Shown: positions 61,215 through 64,000 of the stretch, piece by piece
How positions within the stretch are numbered: the first letter of the stretch is position 1
Layout of the letters: every line of letters starts with the position of its first letter
Source of the DNA: Castor canadensis
Lineage: Eukaryota > Chordata > Mammalia > Rodentia > Castoridae
Reading direction: 5' to 3'
DNA: 64,000 nt
Assembly: GCF_047511655.1 (NCBI RefSeq)
Contig: NC_133386.1
Span: 171,761,146 to 171,825,145 of the forward strand
The notes under the pieces: generated by a model
The model's input: only the letters and a program-made list of their open reading frames with translations
Database searches by the model: none
Told to the model about the DNA's origin: nothing
Made by a program: the position numbers and the translations under genes

Positions 61215-61366
61215 CTCCTGGAGGCTGGGCTGCGACTCTCTGCTGCTGCGCTATTTCCTGGGCTTCCGCGGCCGACGAAGCCTGGGGCTGGCTAAGGGCG
61301 CTGTTCTGTTATCTGTCGGCCGTGGAGCTAGCTGGAGATGGTTTCACAGTGCGCAGTGGCTGCAGG
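61207..61366 (+). CDS. PDHX: PDHX coding exon 1 (mitochondrial presequence), partial gene
   Basis: Starts [20 protein letters not shown] and ends W-F-H-S-A-Q-W-L-Q plus one base, then a GTGAGT donor. It matches the N-terminus of PDHX (E3-binding protein), which tethers dihydrolipoamide dehydrogenase to the pyruvate dehydrogenase core in the mitochondrial matrix. The 53 residues carry seven Arg, one Lys and a single acidic residue, as expected for a cleavable targeting peptide. Lipoyl, E3-binding and catalytic-like domains lie in later exons beyond the window. The start is fixed by similarity and by strong G/A context (GGGAAGATGG). The longer frame starting at 61082 is a different reading frame and is not PDHX. 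Confidence 0.93.
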
Positions 61367-62349
61367 GTGAGTGCCTGGGGCTTGTTCAGTTTCTCTGTAA
61401 TGCTGAGCCATGGGCTTGGGTCAGGGGCATTCTTGATGCTTGGCCTGCGTCTGGGTGTAGCTGCCGCTTCTTTCTGTTCGCTTCCCGCTCTCCTAATGCA
61501 TGCAGCAAAGGGCTGTCTTGGGACCTGGGAGAGCTTGACTCGATATCTGACTCCCTGGTTTGTATTGGTTTCTTGTGACCTTGCCTTGGAATTTGGGTTA
61601 TTTCTGAGACACCGGTAGAGATCCATTTTAAACGCCCATCTCAGTTTTCTTTAGTGTCGTCAAGTATCTCTGATCAAGAAAAGCTGCTCGTGGTTGCTTA
61701 GATTCAGAAGCCACTGTTAGCCGTTCTTAATCATTACCAAGGCTCCTACCTACTGAGAAATCCAGGGTCTTCGAGGCCAGTTGGTTGCTGCACCTAATGA
61801 CTGATGATTTATAAGACTTAATTTCTAAGTACCTATCGCATCACAGACATGACCAGGAGGATGCTTGAAATAAATCGTTCACTTGAAATAATGAAAACGT
61901 AGGATGAGAATCATACCAAAATTGTCTCTTAGTAATGATATTGGCACAAACAATAGTTCTTACAGTATTTAACAGGACAGTGTGTAAAATGGCTTGCTGG
62001 TTATTATTCTTCCTCATTTGGGGGAGTCTGGGTCAGGGAGTCTGAGTGCGGGGGCAGAGAATAGGGCAAACATTTTTAGTGACTGTTACCTGCCAGTCAT
62101 ATTCTTGGCCACTCCACAGAGTGAATTTTAATCTAAAAAATTTTAAGTGCGGTGAGCATTGCCTTCATGTTCTGAACTACCTGTGGCTGAGAAAATAAAA
62201 AAAAAAAAGAAAAGCTTACATCAAGTCACTGTAAGATGAGTGCTTTGAGAGTTCTAAAGATTGGTTAATGGGGACAATTTAGTATCTTCAAGGGTAATGT
62301 TTAATAAAGTACTCCTTAGAGCATTGTTTTTTAGCAGTGTATATAGTAT

Positions 62350-62470
62350 TCCCTCTTCCATCCCCCAGTTTGTTAGAAATTTCCTACACTCCTAGAAATT
62401 CTGTCTCAGGTGGAGTTCAGGAACCTGCATTTTACAAACAACCCTAAGTGAGTTTTGATGTCTTATTTTG
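62350..62470 (+). repeat. MER5A-like DNA transposon relic
   Basis: AGAAATTCTGTCTCAGGTGGAGTTCAGGAACCTGCATTTTAC ... GTGAGTTTTGATG follows the MER5A (hAT-Charlie) interior. Confidence 0.5.
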
Positions 62471-62799
62471 GACTATACTTGACTGCTGTAGGAAATCATG
62501 GGAATAATCTAGGACGTTCTTAACATTGTTTCTAAACTATCCTTTTAAGAATCTTTGAATGCTCTAGACAAAGAAAAGAGAATCTGTGATTACACACAAA
62601 AGTGTGCATGCAGTTTCAGGGATTTTCTTTAACACAATTTAATTGCTCCAGTCTTTAGAAATTCACTTAGGCACTCTATCTGATATGTCGACTTTTTACC
62701 TACTTCTAATCCCCTACCTGCAGACAAACATTGGGAAGAACTTGTCCAACAACTCTTTTAATAGCATCACTATGGGAGAGAGTACTACATTCCAAGGCA

Positions 62800-63250
62800 A
62801 GCTGAATGAATTACCATTGTTGCCACAAACTAGTGGCTTGAAACAACACGATTTCGTTCTCTCTTAGTGCTTGAGATCCTAAGTCCAAATGGATCTCACT
62901 AAGCAGGTGCTTTGTTCTTTCTTGGAGGTTCTAGGAGAGAAACTATTTTCCCGCTTCTGAGTACTTCTCAGATTCTTTGGTTCATGGTTCCCCTCCATCT
63001 TCAAAGTCAGCAATGGCTGGTTCGTTATTTATCACATTATCTCTTGTCTTGCCACTCCTTCCTTCCTTCTTTTTGATACTTGACCCCTCTGGGTAATGGA
63101 TATTCTTCCCATCTCAAGGTCAGTTGATTAGCAACTTTACTTCCATCTTCTATCTTAGTTTTCCTTTGCTGTTGTAACATAATGTTGATAGTTTCTGAGT
63201 AGTGGGATGCAGATCTTTGTGGGGAGTTGGGAGGAGTGTGTTAGCCTACA
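62800..63250 (+). repeat. MLT1-like MaLR LTR
   Basis: TTGCCACAAACTAGTGGCTTGAAACAACAC, CCTCCATCTTCAAAGTCAGCAATGGCTGG and TCTCAAGGTCAGTTGATTAGCAAC are hallmark MLT1 phrases in the right order. This accounts for the open frames in this area. Confidence 0.75.
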
Positions 63251-63954
63251 TGTGAAGCTGTGTTGTTCCATACCTCTTAAGTTATTTGGAATTTTTGAAC
63301 TGTTTTTTCCTAACACCAAGCCAGAATTTATGTACTCACTTTCATCTGCAGGTTTTTGTTTTTCCATGCTGGGTACTCATGGTAATCCTTGAACTTCTGT
63401 TTCATAAGACATAAATGTCCACAATGGTGTTTTTTCTCAATATATAGCCAGTTTTACTCTGAGTTTGGTACAAATTTTAGCATCATTATATAAAACTAAG
63501 CAACTGTTTGAATAACTAGACTATATAAATTACATACATTTATTTAATTTTTCTCTTTCACTTATCTATCTAGGATTTAAAAATCTATCTTTTGGAAGTA
63601 CTCTTTGTGTTTTCATTTCCTTAAAAAGTGTTGGCAGCATTTTTATGAGCTATGACATAAACCAAGTGCTTAGCACTTGTTAGAATTTTTTATTTACTTC
63701 TAAAAATTTGGCATTGTTTGTATTTGTTTGGATAAAAATACAAAAGAGAAATTAAGCCATACAGCTATGTTGTTAGTGAACTAAATTGCATATTAAGTCC
63801 GACCTTGAAAAGGGTAACAAATGGATTGACTTCAATTAATCAGTGGACTGAGTGATTTACTCACTTAATCTTGAATACATGCTCATAAGAAAAACACACA
63901 ACTGAGCAAAGGTGGGCTTTGGATAGCAAGAATGAAGTTGGGGAGTGGATCTGG

Positions 63955-64000
63955 GAATAATAAGCAACACTTATTGAGAGCTTACGATGTACTCTGCACT
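63955..64000 (-). repeat. MIR (antisense), cut by the window edge
   Basis: AATAAGCAACACTTATTGAGAGCTTACGATG is the end of an antisense MIR or L2; only 46 bp are visible. Confidence 0.4.

Larger units (their letters stand above)
60440..61360. promoter_or_regulatory. CpG island over APIP exon 1 and PDHX exon 1
   Basis: The only stretch of the window with dense CpG (for example 60700-60780 and 60940-61280), in contrast to the CpG-poor surroundings. It covers both first exons and the promoter between them. Edges are estimated by eye. Confidence 0.85.
61367..64000 (+). other. PDHX: PDHX intron 1, 5' part
   Basis: Begins at the GTGAGT donor and runs off the window. CpG density falls away within a few hundred bases. 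It contains a MER5A-like relic, an MLT1-like LTR and the beginning of an antisense MIR at the window edge. 61370-62340 and 63260-63950 hold nothing I can name. Confidence 0.8.

Noticed and set aside
61082-61618. 178-codon frame starting upstream of PDHX
   Set aside because: Wrong frame relative to the recognised PDHX presequence, and it reads through the clear GTGAGT donor at 61367.

Overview
This is a 64 kb piece of a mammalian nuclear genome: AT-rich, spliced genes, one CpG island, and dense retroelements. The SINEs are ID-like (tRNA-derived) and B1-like (7SL-derived) units, often fused into composites, and there are no primate Alus. That points to a non-murine rodent; the composite ID/B1 SINEs and the purine-rich L1 3' ends make a castorimorph such as beaver my best guess (inference).

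Two genes are certain. APIP (methylthioribulose-1-phosphate dehydratase, methionine salvage) lies on the minus strand. All seven coding exons are present (60840 down to 39252), in phase, encoding 242 residues with every zinc and catalytic residue retained. PDHX (E3-binding protein of the pyruvate dehydrogenase complex) starts head-to-head on the plus strand at 61207; only coding exon 1 and part of intron 1 fall inside. The start codons are 366 bp apart inside a CpG island that acts as a shared promoter. A YY1-type motif lies across the PDHX start codon. The order matches human 11p13 (EHF - APIP - PDHX - CD44).

Positions 1-39000 are intergenic, downstream of APIP, and I see no host gene there. 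They hold layers of old repeats: an MLT-type LTR and ERV-L-like gag/pol debris (1140-4690), MIR and L2 copies, an old L1M 3' end split by a SINE (11095-11965), a Tigger-like DNA transposon (18295-18735) beside antisense ERV-L pol debris with a YIDD motif, and a nearly complete class I endogenous retrovirus (20429-25267). The retrovirus has both LTRs, a 4-bp target duplication, a proline-type primer binding site, broken gag and env and a polypurine tract, but essentially no pol. Further right are two L1 3' ends on plus, a younger L1 insertion on minus with a 14-bp target duplication inside an older MIR, and a long L2-like tract.

The APIP introns (39889-60783) are filled with SINEs, a second copy of the L1 3' end, L2/MIR relics and a MaLR-like LTR. 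PDHX intron 1 contains a MER5A-like relic and an MLT1-like LTR. I found no structural RNA gene, CRISPR array or other unusual gene system. The most interesting points are the APIP/PDHX promoter, the pol-less retrovirus, the dated nested insertions, and a few unexplained duplications and palindromes.
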